Below are positions 1-13,381 of a DNA stretch of 64,000 bases, in pieces (position 1 is the first letter of the stretch; the number at the start of each line of letters is the position of its first letter). The DNA is from Calliopum simillimum. Its lineage: Eukaryota; Arthropoda; Insecta; Diptera; Lauxaniidae. The position numbers were made by a program, and so were the translations under genes. Under the pieces are notes generated by a model. The model was not told where the DNA came from. It made no database searches and saw nothing but the letters and a program-made list of their open reading frames with translations. Where the stretch lies: contig OX638371.1 of assembly GCA_951812925.1 (NCBI GenBank), positions 38,910,101-38,974,100 of the forward strand, read 5' to 3'.

Positions 1-1139
1 AAAATTTATTTATTCATTCTGAAATAAATCTTGCTCTGCTAAAAGTAAAATAACAAAAATATTGCCGAAAAGTTCGCACTACTTTTGCAATTTCTCAAGA
101 TGGAAATATTCACATTGATCGTTCAGGCGTTAGTGCGTAAAAGACTTGCATTTTCGCAACTTCGCATCAACGCAATAATACCCATATTGTTTCTTGTTTT
201 TGTTTTTGATGCGACGTAGTCTTGGTTGTTGTTTTATGTTGGTTCGAGTTCGATTTTGTGTGTACGCAAAAAAAGAAACAAAAACGCGAAATTTTGACGA
301 GCGTGAAAAAAAAACAACAAAAATTATTTCTGTGAATGTTGTACAGAAATATTGATGTTGTTGGGATTGTTGTACAGAAATATTGATGTTGTTGGGTCGA
401 GCCAAAATTGGCTCAATTTTCTTCTACGCTGACACCCTTGATTTAAAACTGCAACTCCGCTTTGTATCCTTATTTCTGTGGTTTCTTTTTTTTGTTCGAT
501 GGTAATAATATAGATCGCGAGATGCAGGGCTAATTTTACTTGTAAGGGGGGCGAAAAGGCCCAGAAAAATTGGTACAAATGTAAGTAGTTGAAATTGTAT
601 GTTATGTGAAATTGTAAAAACGGAAGTTGGCTTTAATACACGCCTGTATAGGTATCGATAACCATGTTGCATGCCGCGAATATATCGGATAGTGGCTGCA
701 CTTTAATTTTGAATCAAATTTTTTGTGCGCACAGAATTGTGCTATAATTTTTTTTTTGCGGCTTGAAATTGTATAGTGCTGGTACTTTCAACAAGTAATA
801 CACTCAAAGAGTAAAGCAAATTTTTGGTGCTTATTTCATTTTTTATTTTTCGACATGATTTTTGTTTGCGAATTTTCATGCTATCGGTATTCTTTATTTT
901 TAATGATTTTTTTTTTTTAATTCGAATTGAATATTTTTTTTTGTACACCGGCTGAACCGGACGTAGCGGGTCGTTCCTCCCCTGAGGATTTAAATTGAGC
1001 TAGCGGATGGCTGCGTTCGGGTGTTTCTACAGGTTCCATTAGGCATCAGAGAAATTATGTTTTCTGTTGTTGTGAGTGTGCCATGATGGTGCACTGGGAA
1101 AAATTTAATTTGAAAACCAAAAGAGACGAAAAAAAGGTC
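1..1139. other. AT-rich noncoding flank
   Basis: No gene recognised. A 31-bp tandem duplication sits at about 341-400 (GAAATATTGATGTTGTTGGG twice). A TATCGATA motif at 653-660 could mark a promoter of a gene outside the window. Confidence 0.5.
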
Positions 1140-1615
1140 GCGTGCTACAAACCTTCAGCAGTACAGCTTCTAGTTCTCTGGAAAGTACATCAGCCACGAC
1201 GTTGAGTTTCCCTCTTCGGTATGTCACATCAAACGCATCTGGAACTCAAGTGCCCAGCGTGCCACTCACCTGAATGAGATCTCAATGAAGTTTATCCATT
1301 TTAGCGCCAAATGGTCAGTGATGACGTTGAAGCGATACCCCTCCAAGCATGGCCACATCTTCCTTATGCCCCTAACAACTGCAAGGCATTCTTTTCCCGT
1401 ATTAGAGTAATTTTTCTCCGCTTTGTTCCGATGACTGCAGCGTATGATATCACGAACTCAACGCCTTTAATTTCCTGAGTCAGAACAGCACCCAGGCCTT
1501 GTTCACTGGTCTGTCTACAGGGTGAAAGAAATCTGGTCGTGCCAATGCTGGTACTGTTGTAAGTTGTTCCTTGAGGGTGTTTAATGCCTGTTGTTGCTCT
1601 AGACAACGTACCAGT
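1140..1615 (-). pseudogene. Ty3/gypsy RNase H remnant
   Basis: The minus-strand translation gives broken pieces of a gypsy-type RT/RNase H end: QALNTLKEQLTTVPALARPD, then GLGAVLTQEIKGVEFVISY, then KLNVVADVLSREL. Several stops and frame changes lie between them. No LTRs or other domains are visible nearby, so this is a dead scrap. Confidence 0.8.
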
Positions 1616-2249
1616 GTACTATGTGACTGTAAGCAACACGCGAATGCGCCTCTTTCCGGTTGGATGCCAGCACGCCTACCACTGTTTTATAGCTGTGAAA
1701 ACAATATAAGGATTGGATTTGGAACAATACTACAACTTTAGAAATATCATTAAATATTATTCATCGCAATTGCCCCTCTACCTCTTTGAGATGCTCCAAT
1801 TTGCGCAATACCGAAGATTCTTACGGTTAATTTCACCTAGACACAGAATCTTAATTTTAGAACGCTCTTTTTTTGTCACTGTAGTTCGACTTTAGAATAA
1901 ATCTTCCTATCGAACTGCAAATAGTCAGGTCGTCGACGCAATTTCGGACGGGGCTTGTTGTGTTCCTCAACAGTTTGACTCCTTGAGCTCAATTAAAAAA
2001 TTTGAAACATTAAAATCTCAAGAATTTAAAATTTTTAAACATAATGGAGCAACCTTCAGACTTATTAAAACAGCGCCTTGTGTAAAGCATCTCATGTCCC
2101 ATCCTGACCATCTATATGATGAAACAGGGTTCCTCAAGGTCCAGCAACACAACACTGGTCTGCCACAACCCCACACATCTTTTTTTTTGGAGATTGTCAA
2201 TAAACCGCTACCTTATAAGTGTACTAAGCTGCACCTTTGAAATCATAGG

Positions 2250-2480
2250 GAAAATATTTTGGACAACCTACCTGACTATTGGAACCTTGGACCTATCCGC
2301 GAAGGCCTAAATGCTCAACATCGGTACCTTGCCATCAGTGAATCACTATCGAGGGAGGCAAGGTGCACACTTGCACAACTTTGTTCGGGTTACTCCATCA
2401 TCTTTATAAGCTACCGTGCCTGTATCATCGGAGCATCGCGGATCGGTGACCACTATACATGGCGGGCTTGGCTATTTTTG
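2250..2480 (+). pseudogene. Non-LTR retrotransposon (jockey-like) RT C-terminal remnant
   Basis: The plus-strand peptide SLSREARCTLAQLCSGYS resembles the conserved R.TLAQLRSGY motif near the end of jockey-clade ORF2. The frame degenerates after about 30 residues. Identification rests on this one motif. Confidence 0.5.
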
Positions 2481-2700
2481 ACCAAGTGTCACTTCTTTAC
2501 CTTGACAATTAGCATGTCATTAAAAACAAAGCAAATGGAAAATAAACATTAAGAGGAAAAGGAAAAATAACTTTAATTTTTCCGCTTATGACATGTATAG
2601 CTTGTTTCCACCGGAGATTTAAAAAGAGATTAAGCCGTAACTCACCTCATAACATAACATTTATTAAAATGACATTTACGGCTATTTTCAGATTAAGTTG

Positions 2701-3509
2701 ACGCATTCGTAAGTACTACGATAAAAAGTAATGGGACCAAATTTGTAGAGAATTACAAGATCTACAAAAAATAAGCGATATGTGTACACATAGAAGTAAC
2801 CGTTTAGAAGATATTCCAAAAAAACCCTTAAAATGCCAAAAAACCGGTTTCTATTGAATATCTTCTATACGGTTACTTCTATGTGTACATATATCGCTTA
2901 TTTTTTGTAGATCTTGTAATTCTCTACAAATTTGGTCCCATTACTTTTTATCGTAGTACTTACGAATGCGCAGATATCCTTTAAAAAACCGTAATTTCAA
3001 AGCCTTAACGGGTATTCAAGAATATTTTTAAGGTCATGAGCCGTTCGAAAAAAAAAATTTTGTACGGTATATAGAAAATTAAATTATCTTTCAAACGGCA
3101 TTTTAATTTTGTTTGTACAGCTTCTCATTGAAGAGTTATTGCAATTTAAAAAGTAAGATATTTTAATATGAACTCATAGGTAGTATTTCATATCATAACT
3201 GTTAACAACTTTTTAAATTGGGTGATCTCCTAAACTAGAAGTCGTACGCAAATACTTTTAACGTTTTTTTGTAGCAAATTTCCTGTGCTACAAAATTGGA
3301 GACCAACATTTTTCTGTAAAAGTTAGCATTAGCGAGATATTTGCAAAAAACTGATTTTAGCGACCTTTGAGCCTTAATAACTTTTTATGCGCACACGACT
3401 TTGCAATGGACTTTTCACAGTTTGTGTACCATGCATAAATAAAGACAATTCCGGTGAAAAATTTCCACTGGGAATTTTTTCGCAGAAAATGTCTTATTTT
3501 CCTGGGCTA
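2701..3509. repeat. Palindromic repeat family A, copy 1 (one outer arm missing)
   Basis: 2701-2970 is a near-perfect inverted repeat centred near 2836; 2970-3509 is one outer arm ending CCTGGGCT. The same arm recurs at 12320, 28303 and 55806. Confidence 0.85.
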
Positions 3510-3756
3510 TAAGGGTTTAGAGTCTTTTTTTTTTTTAAATATTCACATGTGAATATTATTTTCTCGTGGCAACCCATCGCTTTACCTATTTGCTTTTTTA
3601 TGTTTATTTTTATTTTTCAGCAATCGTAATAATTCAAATTTTTCATGCTTACAACTAAAATTTCACAACTTGACTGACGCTTTGAGCTTCCAACATGAAT
3701 GCTTGTTTAACTGCTATCAACAATCATTCAAATTTGATAAATTTTTGACTAACTGC

Positions 3757-3974
3757 CATACCTAAATTGGAGCGTCGGGCGTTGCGTTATTGAACGTTAC
3801 ACAAAAGCGTCAAGCGCCATACCAAAATAAAGAGCGTTGCGTTGAAGTCATTTGTTTGTCAGAATCATATTGTTGTTTGTTTTTTTACTTTTCTGCAGCT
3901 AACTTCACTCCATAACGCTTTGTCAAAATTGGAAATTCGAATAACTGAGCGTTGGCAATTTCGGTATGCGCCAT
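3757..3974. mobile_element. MITE with CATACCTAAATTGG ends
   Basis: Left CCATACCTAAATTGGAGCGT, right complement CATACCGAAATTGCCAACGC. Shares its terminus with the element at 22937. Confidence 0.55.
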
Positions 3975-4059
3975 ATCAATTTTATGTACATGACAAATTT
4001 TTGACAGTAAAATAACGCTGCCGCTTCAATTTATAAATATAAAATATAATAAACATAAT

Positions 4060-4466
4060 CGCTAGTGTGTATTTTCTGTTATGTTTGCCAGAGCCAGTAC
4101 ACACTATCGACCAGGCTCGTCAGTCAAAAACTCATTAAAGGAGGTACAGACTATCGATCAAGTTCGTCCGTTTTGCTCAAATTTCTCTTGTTTGCGTGTG
4201 TAGCTGTTTTTTATTTTGACAGTCAGCGGCCATATTTGACTGGCAAACATGGACGCTAGTGTGTACCCTCTATTAGTTTTGAATGATTTTTCCTGGCGGT
4301 CAAACTGTCATTCATGTTTGTAGATCAAACACACAATTATTTCGTGACGTCACAATTTTGGTCAAAAACAAATATGGCCGCTTGCTGAAGACTGACGAAA
4401 AAGAGCGGCCAAGTACGCAAGCAAGAGTAAAACTGACGAAACTGATCGATAGTGTATATTGGCTTA
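4060..4466. mobile_element. Tandem or nested MITEs with ATCGATCA ends
   Basis: Ends of the type CACTATCGA(C/T)CAGG(C/T)TCGTCAG recur at about 4102, 4150 and 4445 (complement). A single relative is at 15561-15735. Confidence 0.65.
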
Positions 4467-4490
4467 CCATTGTTCGGTTTTAAAACTCTT

Positions 4491-4633
4491 AGTGCGAACT
4501 CACATGACGGGCACGGGCACATAGGGCACGTCAAATTTGTAGGCAAGCGGAGAAAGTGGTGCTCTCATTTCCCTCCGTTTGCCTACAAATTTGACGTTCC
4601 TTACGTGCCCGTGCCCTTCGTGTGAGTTCGTAC
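4491..4633. mobile_element. GC-rich palindromic MITE upstream of yps
   Basis: AGTGCGAACTCACATGACGG to complement, inner arms GACGGGCACGGGCAC and GTAGGCAAGCGGAG. 143 bp. The inner TTGTAGGCAAGCGGAG also occurs near 41046. Confidence 0.8.
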
Positions 4634-4683
4634 TTTCGGAGTTGGACGATACCTTAAACTTTTGAAGAATATTCGATTAAATA

Positions 4684-4691
4684 TATCGATA
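4684..4691 (+). promoter_or_regulatory. DRE-like motif upstream of yps
   Basis: TATCGATA, the DREF-binding consensus common in fly housekeeping promoters, 272 bp before the yps ATG and just beyond the last upstream MITE. Position fits a core promoter; no direct proof. Confidence 0.35.
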
Positions 4692-4962
4692 GTGAATTAT
4701 TGAATAATAGTGCTTTGTGTTATTGGCGGAAGATGCCATTTTGTCAATCGAGTAAGATCTGGAAAGCAGACAACACCATCGTATTAGAGATAAAAAAGGA
4801 TTTGGGAGTGATTTTTTACCATCCATCACTCAAAAATAACAGCAGAGTAGTTGAAAGAGTCCCCCCAATATACAAAAGATAGAAGAATAAACAAAGTAGC
4901 TGACAAAAATAAATTGATAACACAAAAAAAGAAAAACAACATTTTTGTAAGCTAAAGGAAAA

Positions 4963-7900
4963 ATGGCAGACTCTGACAAGCAGCTACCAACTGAACAGCA
5001 ACATCAAGATTCACCGCAGGGCGATGCTGTTCAGTCCCAATCGAAGCCGGCTCCACCACCAAAGGAAGTCATTGGTAATTAAAATAAACTCCAGACTTAT
5101 ATTCTCCATATAACTTTGGGATGTGATATGTATTAAGTCGTAATAATTTGTCTTGTCAAAATACAGATTGGGGGGATAGTGTACATAGTATTTTGATGGT
5201 TATATGCACGTTGCCTAAGGAAATGTTTCACCTATAGGACAGAAATAGAATTTTTTTGTAAATTTACTTTATTGACGCCATTTTGTTTAGTTTGTGTGCG
5301 CGCACAACTAAAAGCTTTTTATGTGTTAATTTTGGTAATAGGGGACGATATGTCGGTATGTCTCTTTGATGGGGCCTTTGCCTCCACTACATCGAAACAA
5401 TGAAATAAATTAAGAAAAAAACTACGAACCCAAAGCAAAATAGAACTATCCAATCTCTTCACCCTCATTTTTGCGTAATAAATTTCTCTGAGCTACAAAC
5501 AGAATTGGATCAAAATGTGTAGTCGGCGACTAGATTGTTTTTTGTTTTACTCTATAGACACTAGTTTTCGTACATGCGTACATGCGCTACAGTGTAATAG
5601 CTATCCGGCAATTTTATGTGTATCTATCTACATACATATTTATGAATAGGTGATTTGCCCTCGTGGTAAATAAAAAATAGAAACATCGAAAATAGCTATA
5701 GGATGGGGAACATGGAAGAAGGGGATGTTGTGATTCTTAATTAACAAATGTTGCCATATGATATTTTTGTAAGGTTTCTTTAGTAAGTATTTTTTCTTTA
5801 TTTTGCTTTCTTACTGCTTTGTTCACAGTCGAGTGATTTTCAACAATTCTGTAAATTTATAGTAAAAATTCGAGAAGAAACAAGTCTACATTAGCGATAC
5901 TTGTCTGATTTTTATTTCTTGCTCTAGCATCTGGGAATAAACTATTACAACGCCAAGAAGTGTCGCTCGTAACTAGTTTTAGTACGAGATCCGGCAGTAA
6001 AAAAAAGTATCGATCGAGTTTTTAGTAAAAATCTAGTTTTTACATATATTTATGAATGGGGGAACATATTTTTGGCGGGTTGCCTTTCAAAATGTGACCG
6101 CAAGTATTATCAAATTGCGATAACTTATGAACCGTGAGTCGCACGAGAAAAAGTGCCCAGATCTTTTTTATGGAGAGTCATAAGCTCTACATGTACTTTT
6201 CATTATATGTTAAAAAAAATTTACCGTTTAAGAATTATTTATTAAAAACCGATTTTTTTTACGCAATAAAAAAGATTTTAACACTATTCCCCGTGAGACT
6301 CACGGATCATAAGTAATCGCAATTTGATATTACTTGCGGCCACATTTCGAGAGGCAACCCAGCAAAAATATATTCCGCCATTCCTAAATATATGTAAAAA
6401 CTAGGTTTTAACTAAAAACTCGATCGATACATTTTTTTACTGCCGGATCTTAGACTATTTCGGAGACATAGCTACCAAACAATCCGTATACAGGTTTTCC
6501 ACTCCCAATTCAACCACATACATATTTTTCGAAATGTAATGGTGTTTAAATTTTTTTTTTTACCTCAACTTTTCGAAAAACTTATTTTTTCCAAAAAATT
6601 TATTATTGACCCATAGTTTTGTTAACATATTAAAAAGGGTCTGTCTATTCGGGGGACAAGGGTACGCGAAAGCTGAAATAGCGTATGTGAAAGCTGAATT
6701 AGCGTACGCGAAAAAAGCTTTCGGAAAACTTTCGTACGCGAAATCCAGAGAAGTAATTTCCCCCGGGGTAGCTTGATTACGCATGATTAATTTGGCGTGC
6801 GCGAAAAAATGTTGCGTACGCTGCTAATTTTCTGCAATTGTTTTGTGTGCCTTGAAGTTATACGGATATTCATATTATAAAAGGTTATCATAATATGATA
6901 TTATGTTCATCTGCAAAATTTTCATAAAGATTTCGGGGAACCCGGAACGGGGACATCTATTGACGACAGCAACAACAACTTTACAACAACAACTTTACTA
7001 CTACTACAAAAACAACAAAGAGAACCAGCTACTTGTGCAAGCGCAGCAGCTACTTATTATTTAAAAAAATTAAAAATTGCGCGCGCAAACTGACAGCAAA
7101 TAAACAATCGACTGTATTCATGACTTGTACTCGTTGATGGCAACATGTAACAGACAATGTCATGCAGCCGTCAACCTGTTATCGAGTTTTGACAGACAAT
7201 ATCACCGATTCGGAATATTTTAAAAGTTCAGAGACTTTTGAATGACATTGTCCGACTGACATTCTGAAAAACTCATTTCGGCAAAGTTCATGTAGAGTGT
7301 GTTATGTCCGTGTTATTTTCATGATGATTCATTTATCATAATGGATGATGTCGCTCAAGAACGTAACTGGGAAATCTGAGAAAAATATAGATTTGAAAAA
7401 AATGTATCAATGGTGCGTAATTTGGGCGATATGGCTAGTAGAAACGATCGATGGCCATATATATATCGCAAATAGATAACCGCAGTAGGGAATTTTGCTT
7501 GAAAAAGTATAAAATTCTAATTAACTGGTGACAGATTAACCGAACCAGGATTTTTAATTTTTTCAGCACAAAAATTTTTTATTTTCAAATTTGTAAGCTA
7601 TCCACTGCTGTCATGAAAAACTTTGACGCTTGGAAAGCCATGACGCGATAAATCGACTATGCGCTGGCTGTAACTTAAACTTAAAAGCCCTTCCACACTA
7701 TCTCACATTCTGTTTATACATGCCAAGCTTGTGGGATATAGTAGTGTGGAAACAAAGTTTGACAGACGGCATGAGCTCAATTTGACATTTCTGCATACAA
7801 AAAATTTAAAAAAAAACTTCTAAAACTGTCACATTTCCATCACACTTTTGCAATGACATGTATTAAGGGAATGTGACATAGTATGGAAGGCCTTTAAGTG

Positions 7901-10394
7901 TCTTAAGTAAACAAACAAATCAGCTGTTTACTAAATGCTGAAACTGTCAGGATAAACTTGCATTAGTACATTTTTTAATTCAAATTAACACTACCGTCTA
8001 TGCTATTAGTTATTTCTGTTGTTGCTGTCCTTCTATCGTTTTATTGCGTTTTTTGTTGTAATAGTTCCAAAGCTTCAATTTATTGGGGTTCAAATTTTTG
8101 GAGAAGCAAATTCTAGTACAAATTGCATCCAAGGCATGGTTGTCAACAGTCCCGTTTTTGAAAGCTTTGTCCGGATCCAGTCTAATATCTGGACGATGAC
8201 AGATGTCGTCTGCTTAGCCGAGATTTTCTAATTCGTTAAAATTTTCATTGAATTATTTTTAAGGCTTTATTATAATTTATCTAGAATATCTTCAAAAACT
8301 GTGCTGGACATAGCTAGCGTACTGTCCCTGATTTTTCACAATCATCAACAGCTTGGTTTTGAAGCCTATCCTTGTCTTGTCTTTAATTTATGCTGCGTGG
8401 TGATTTTGGCAATTATTATTATTTTATTCTTAGTTTTTAAGCAGTTTATTATGAAAGTGGAACAAGTCCACAACGGCAAAATTAATGTCATAATATGAAC
8501 TGGCTGACATTTTGTTAGGAATGAAAAAGATTGTTTTCTGTTTACACGAAAAATTTCAACATGATGTGAAATTATGGCATTAGCCGGGTTTCTTTTGACT
8601 CGTATATACAATTGTGGATATTTTTAAATTCCGATAACTCATGAACAGTGCGTCGCACAATAAAAACTCTAAGGAACTTTTTTATGGAGAATCACGTTCT
8701 CTACAGAAACTTTTCATTTTATATTTAAAAAAGTTTATCCTTTAGGAGTTATTCTATAAAAACTGGTTAAGCGCCGATAAACGGCAAAAAAAATCACTCT
8801 TTTTTTTTAAATAACTTCTAAATAATTATTTTTTTTTTTTATATAAAACATTCAAATTATTTGTAGAGCATGTTGTTCTCTCTGAAAAAGATCCTTGGAC
8901 TTTTTATCGTACGACTCACCGTTCATAAGTTATCGCAATTTAAAATTTACCATAATTGTATATACGCGTCAAAAAAAAATAATATCGGACAAATAAACAA
9001 TCATTATGACACATAGTGTATGGCATTACTCTTACCTGGTTTTGGACTTGCGCCACTTTCATAATATATTATTAACACCACCCAACTTTGTAAGTGGTAC
9101 TTAATTGATTTAGATTTATGCCAATCAAATAGTTTTTCAGCTTCATCTAATTTTTTTTTTAATATATTATAGCTACGAAAGTTACTGGCACTGTGAAATG
9201 GTTTAACGTTAAAAGCGGCTATGGTTTTATTAACAGAAATGATACTAAGGAGGATGTCTTTGTTCACCAAAGTGCTATAGCCAAGAATAACCCTAAGAAG
9301 GCGGTGCGTTCTGTTGGTGACGGTGAAGTTGTTGAATTTGATGTTGTAATTGGCGAAAAAGGAAATGAAGCCGCTAATGTTACTGGACCTTCGGGCGAAC
9401 CAGTGCGTGGTAGCCAATTTGCAGCTGATAAACGTCGCAATTACCGCCCATGGATGAATAGAAACCGTCGTAAACAAAGTCAGAGTCAAGATCAAGGTGA
9501 TCAGGAAGTTGACAATGATGGACAAATTGATGGACAGCCACAACAGCAGCAACGCCAACAGCGTAATTACAGACGTGGAGGTGGTGGCGGCGGCGGTGGT
9601 GGTGGTGGTGGCCGTGGACGTGGTCGTCAGTTTAATAATTACTATCCCAGGCGCCAACAGAGACGATCGGGCGGTGGTGATGGTGGTATTAGAGATGGAG
9701 AAGGCAGTATTGACCAGAACGCTGAATCCCTACAACGGGGCGGTGATGGTCAAGGACAGCAAATGCGCCGTGGTGGACCTCAAAGGCGTTTCTTCCGCCG
9801 AAACTTTAATAACGGTGGCGGACGTCCCCGTGGTCCCCGCGACGAAGAAGGTATCTAATCGTGATAATCTTCAAAATAAAATTGATTTTTAACCCCACAT
9901 TCATTTGCCGCATTTTTAGGTAATGGTAATGGTAACGGTAACGGTAATGGCGGCCAAGGAGGGCCTCCACGTAACAATCGCCCAAGGAGAAACAGAAAAC
10001 CCAACAATGGAGGAGGTTCATCAGGTGGAGATCAACAGCAACAGGTAAACTAAAAGCATAATATGATAACTACGATTTTATAAAATGACTGCTGTATGTT
10101 AAAAAAATAATAAAACTACCATTACAACAAAATTATCTTCATTATACTCTAACAATATGGCATTAACAAACATAATATCAGTCACCATCAAGTGAAAAAT
10201 TTGTAAATGTGAAGGGAATAAGAGTCCAACTAACATCAACTAACAACATAATTTAATGATTTCTTAATTTAATTTTTTGTTAAAATTACAAATTGATTTT
10301 TTTTTTATTCCACCCACGTCACAAAAACAAATAAAAAAATTTTAAGGATGTTGGTCATGAGGTTCAAAATACAACAACAGAAAGTACCGCATAA
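4963..10394 (+). CDS. yps: Y-box cold-shock RNA-binding protein (ypsilon schachtel)
   Basis: Coding exons are 4963-5074, 9173-9850, 9920-10044 and 10347-10394, all GT-AG and phase-consistent, giving 320 aa. The protein has a short Gln/Pro leader (starts [12 protein letters not shown]), a cold-shock domain at about residues 39-108 with RNP1 core GYGFI and RNP2 VFVHQ, then a long Arg/Gly/Gln-rich tail with a poly-Gly run and NNYYPRR motif. This is the Y-box family pattern: cytoplasmic mRNP proteins that package and translationally control maternal mRNA (Yps works with Exuperantia on oskar mRNA in Drosophila). The first ATG after the upstream stop codons and the fly-like N-terminus fix the start. 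The 4.1 kb first intron is full of palindromic repeats. Exon 3 adds an Asn-Gly repeat and exon 4 supplies the C-terminus ending ESTA. AATAAA at 10635-10640 is a plausible poly(A) signal. Confidence 0.95.
5987..6450. repeat. Palindromic element in yps intron 1
   Basis: AGATCCGGCAGTAAAAAAAA at the left, its complement at the right end, arms of about 230 bp centred near 6220. The inner part contains CGATAACTTATGAACCGTGA, also seen at 8631. Confidence 0.85.
6641..6800. repeat. Half copy of the GTCTGTCTAT MITE family
   Basis: Begins GTCTGTCTATTCGGGGGAC, then three degenerate GTACGCGAAA units and the CCAG(A/T)GAAG...CCCCCGGGG segment, in the same order as at 14583. No clear right end. Confidence 0.7.
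7680..7899. mobile_element. 220-bp MITE in yps intron 1
   Basis: CTTAAAAGCCCTTCCACACT at left and the complement of CTTAAAGGCCTTCCATACT at right; no coding capacity. Confidence 0.8.
8601..8967. repeat. Second palindrome in yps intron 1
   Basis: Inverted arms joined near 8785, outer ends GTATATACAATTGT and complement. The inner arm shares ATAACTCATGAAC-type sequence with the 5987 element, so the two are related. Confidence 0.75.
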
Positions 10395-12319
10395 AGTGGT
10401 AGTACCCACACAACAATACATAACATAATATATATATATAGTCCTGTGTATATATATATATTTAATATGAAATTTATGTATAAGCATTACACGCATTCTA
10501 ATAAATTATAATGTTATCCCCTGGTTTCCCATTTTTTAAATGAAAATTAAGCTCATTTGGCATATTTATTGAATTGTCTAGTTTTTATATAATTGTGTAT
10601 ATTTCATAATTTGTATATGTAAAATGTTTTATTAAATAAAATATGTATGTTAAAAAAACAAACAAAATCTCTATTCAGAACTGTTTTTGACTTTTAAAAT
10701 ATTTACAGGTGTAATGCATTATATATATTTTAACTATTCAATAATGTATTTGTTAATGTACACAAATTTAATTGTATAAACATATAAATTTTAAATGTCA
10801 ACTAAGAGTTTTTGAGTATAAAAGTAAGCAACTACCATTAACAAGATCAACAGAGAATTATTGAAATTTCCGTTGATTGAAAATCTTAAAATTGAATCAT
10901 ATATGTATTGAATATTACCATTTTACCACCTTTAAAAAATATTTATAAAAAATAAAAAAAAAAAATTGTACACGTGTAGCAACGTATGTTTTAACAACCT
11001 ATCATAAATTTCAATAACAACACAATTTGATAATTATGATAAACAGAAAAGAATATGGAAAAAATTACAAAATTTTGTAAGTATCTAAGCAAACGAATGT
11101 CTGAAATTGTGTTAAAAATTTTGGCACCGCTCGCATTTGTATGTTATTAAATATTCACTTACTATGTGCGTTAAAAAAATAAAAAAACATTTGTAAGACC
11201 TTAAAGAAACCTATTGGAAAATAAAAAGAAAATACATAAAAAAAGAGTAAAATCCTAATAAAACAAATATGTAACAATAACAAGGAGTTAATTCTTTTAC
11301 TAATTATATTTAGGCCATCCATCCGAATGGAAGGTACTCAATTTTTAATAGTCAGCATTAAAGTTTCAAAATAAGGAGCAACGCTGCCATTGCAGAATTG
11401 GAGATCGTGGCAGTGATCGACCGCCGATAATTGAGATAAAAACAAAAATAAATTATTTAAAGAAATTTTAAATTCATTAAGTTTAGTAGTTGAGATTTGA
11501 ACAGCGATGATAACACCATAAGAAAAAATATCAAGGATTTATTCGTAATTAATAAAATTTATGTACACATAAATAATTTGTGGTTGTTTAAGCATGTCGA
11601 GGAAGGGAGGGGTTCAAGATTTGTTCATATTTGCTTATACTTAAATTCAAGTTAAGTCTAGCCCTTAAAATGGTTTGATGTATAATTTTCTCAATTCCCT
11701 TATGTATGTATGTATTCATTTCAATTCCCTTATGACCAAGCGCTATTGCATTATCTAGGAAGCAATAAACATTTGTAAAAATGCAATATCTCCTTCAGAC
11801 TATCAGGTATGAATTTGATTTTTACAGTTATTAAAGTTTTTATAAAGAAATTGTAAATTGCTTGAATTATGTATGTATTCTCCTTTAACTCCTAGGAGGT
11901 GCATAGGGCCAATATGAAATCTCTCTATTTGTCACGATCCCTTGCGATGACCTGCTTGAATTAGTTAAATTTAAATATTTCTCTAAAATAAAAAGTTCTT
12001 AATAACTTTTAATTGTTTGGCCATGGTGGACTTATCCAGCGGAAATACCCCTACATAAAGAACAACAAGGTGGCGATTTTTACAAAATTTTAACTAGTTT
12101 GTTCGGCTTGGTTTTCGTAAATATTTTTGAAAACCAGCATTACTGTTTGTCAAATATCAAAATACAAAACTGCGAAGCCAAAAATTATATACGAAAAACG
12201 GATTTTAGAGTAAAAATTGTTCGAATCCAAACAAATTTTTTTGCGAATCGACCTGAAGAGTGACTCCCCAGATATATTGAAGAGTCATTTAATAAAATGA
12301 AGTAAATTACCACATTTTT
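10395..12319 (+). other. yps 3' UTR and intergenic DNA
   Basis: Very AT-rich with several AATAAA signals (first good one 10635-10640), so transcript ends may vary. I see no coding potential or named repeat from about 11330 to 12319. Confidence 0.5.
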
Positions 12320-13053
12320 AGCCCAGGAAAATTAGAATTTTTCTGCGAAAAAATTCCAAGTGAATTTTTTTCACCGCAATTATCTGTATTTATGCATGAT
12401 AGATAAAGGGGGTTATCGTGAATAAATATTCCCGGGGAGTTTTCACAGACTGCCGAGCATTCTCTATTGCAGTTTAAAAAAATTCCCCGGGAATCTTGAT
12501 TCACGATAACCCCCAATGTGTAAAAAGTTCATTGAAGTCCATTGTGCGCATAAACAGTTATTCAGGCTCAAAGGTCGCTAAAATCAGATATTTGCTTATA
12601 TCTCTCTAACGCTAACTTTCCCAGAAAAATTTTTGACTACAATTTTGTAACAGGAAATTTCCTTTGTAAAGATGTAAAAAATGTTTTCGTGTCGCTTATA
12701 CTTTCGAAGAATCCAATTTAAAAAGTTGTGCACAGTTGTTATATGCAAATGCTACGTATAAGTTCATATTAAAATATCTTGCTTTTAAAATTACGAAAAC
12801 TTTTTAACGAGTCGTACAAAAAAAAAAAAAAATTAAAAAACCGTTTAAAAGATAATTGGATTCTCTATACACCGTATTAAATTTTTATTTGAAGCAACTC
12901 TAAAAGATATTCTTAAAAAATCGTTAAGGTTTCGAAAATACTGGATTTTGCAGGATATCTCTGAAACGGATAGTCATACGATAAAAAGCAACGGCACTAA
13001 TTTTGTAGAGAATCTACAAGAAATAGGACATATGTGTATACATAGAAGTAACC
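12320..13053. repeat. Palindromic repeat family A, copy 2 (left half)
   Basis: Starts AGCCCAGGAAAATTAGAA and runs through the same landmarks as copy 4 (GTGCGCATAAA, CAGGCTCAAAGGTCGCTAAA) into the palindrome centre, then stops. A 107-bp MITE interrupts it at 12408. Confidence 0.8.
12408..12514. mobile_element. 107-bp MITE, copy 1
   Basis: TIR GGGGTTATCGTGAAT(A/C)AA, then ATTCCCGGGG, short unique centre with CAGACTGCCG. Inserted in palindrome family A copy 2. Confidence 0.9.
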
Positions 13054-13244
13054 GTAACTTCAGTACAAAATATTTTAAAACACGATGTTCCAAAACGAAA
13101 ATCGCCCCCTAAAACTATGCAAGTTTTTTTTTTAACATTTGACGTTTCAAACAGTATGCAATTAATTAAAAAAAAGAACATTGCAGTTTTGGGGGGCGGT
13201 TTCGTTTTGGAACAACCTGTTTTCATATTTTGTACTGAAGTTTT
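13051..13244. repeat. Palindrome beside family A copy 2
   Basis: CTTCAGTACAAAATAT...CGTTTTGGAACA arms pair around about 13148; ACTTCAGTACAAAATATT matches the complement AATATTTTGTACTGAAG-like end. Confidence 0.65.
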
Positions 13245-13381
13245 AGATTTGCTATAACTTCTTCAATTTCAACAATTTGAGGAAACTTTGTAGAGATAAA
13301 TTTTATGATTTTTTATGGGCTTCAATTTTATGAAGTGTCCTTGGCACCTTAGGGTCGTAGAAACTGAGATAAAGAGTACAA

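Noticed and set aside
1983..2240. 85-aa plus-strand frame before the non-LTR remnant
   Set aside because: No recognisable domain; could be a decayed part of the same element, but nothing supports it.
9004..9657. Minus-strand 217-aa Thr/Leu-rich reading frame
   Set aside because: It is the antisense of the yps Gly/Arg-rich exon; the conserved cold-shock protein is on the plus strand.
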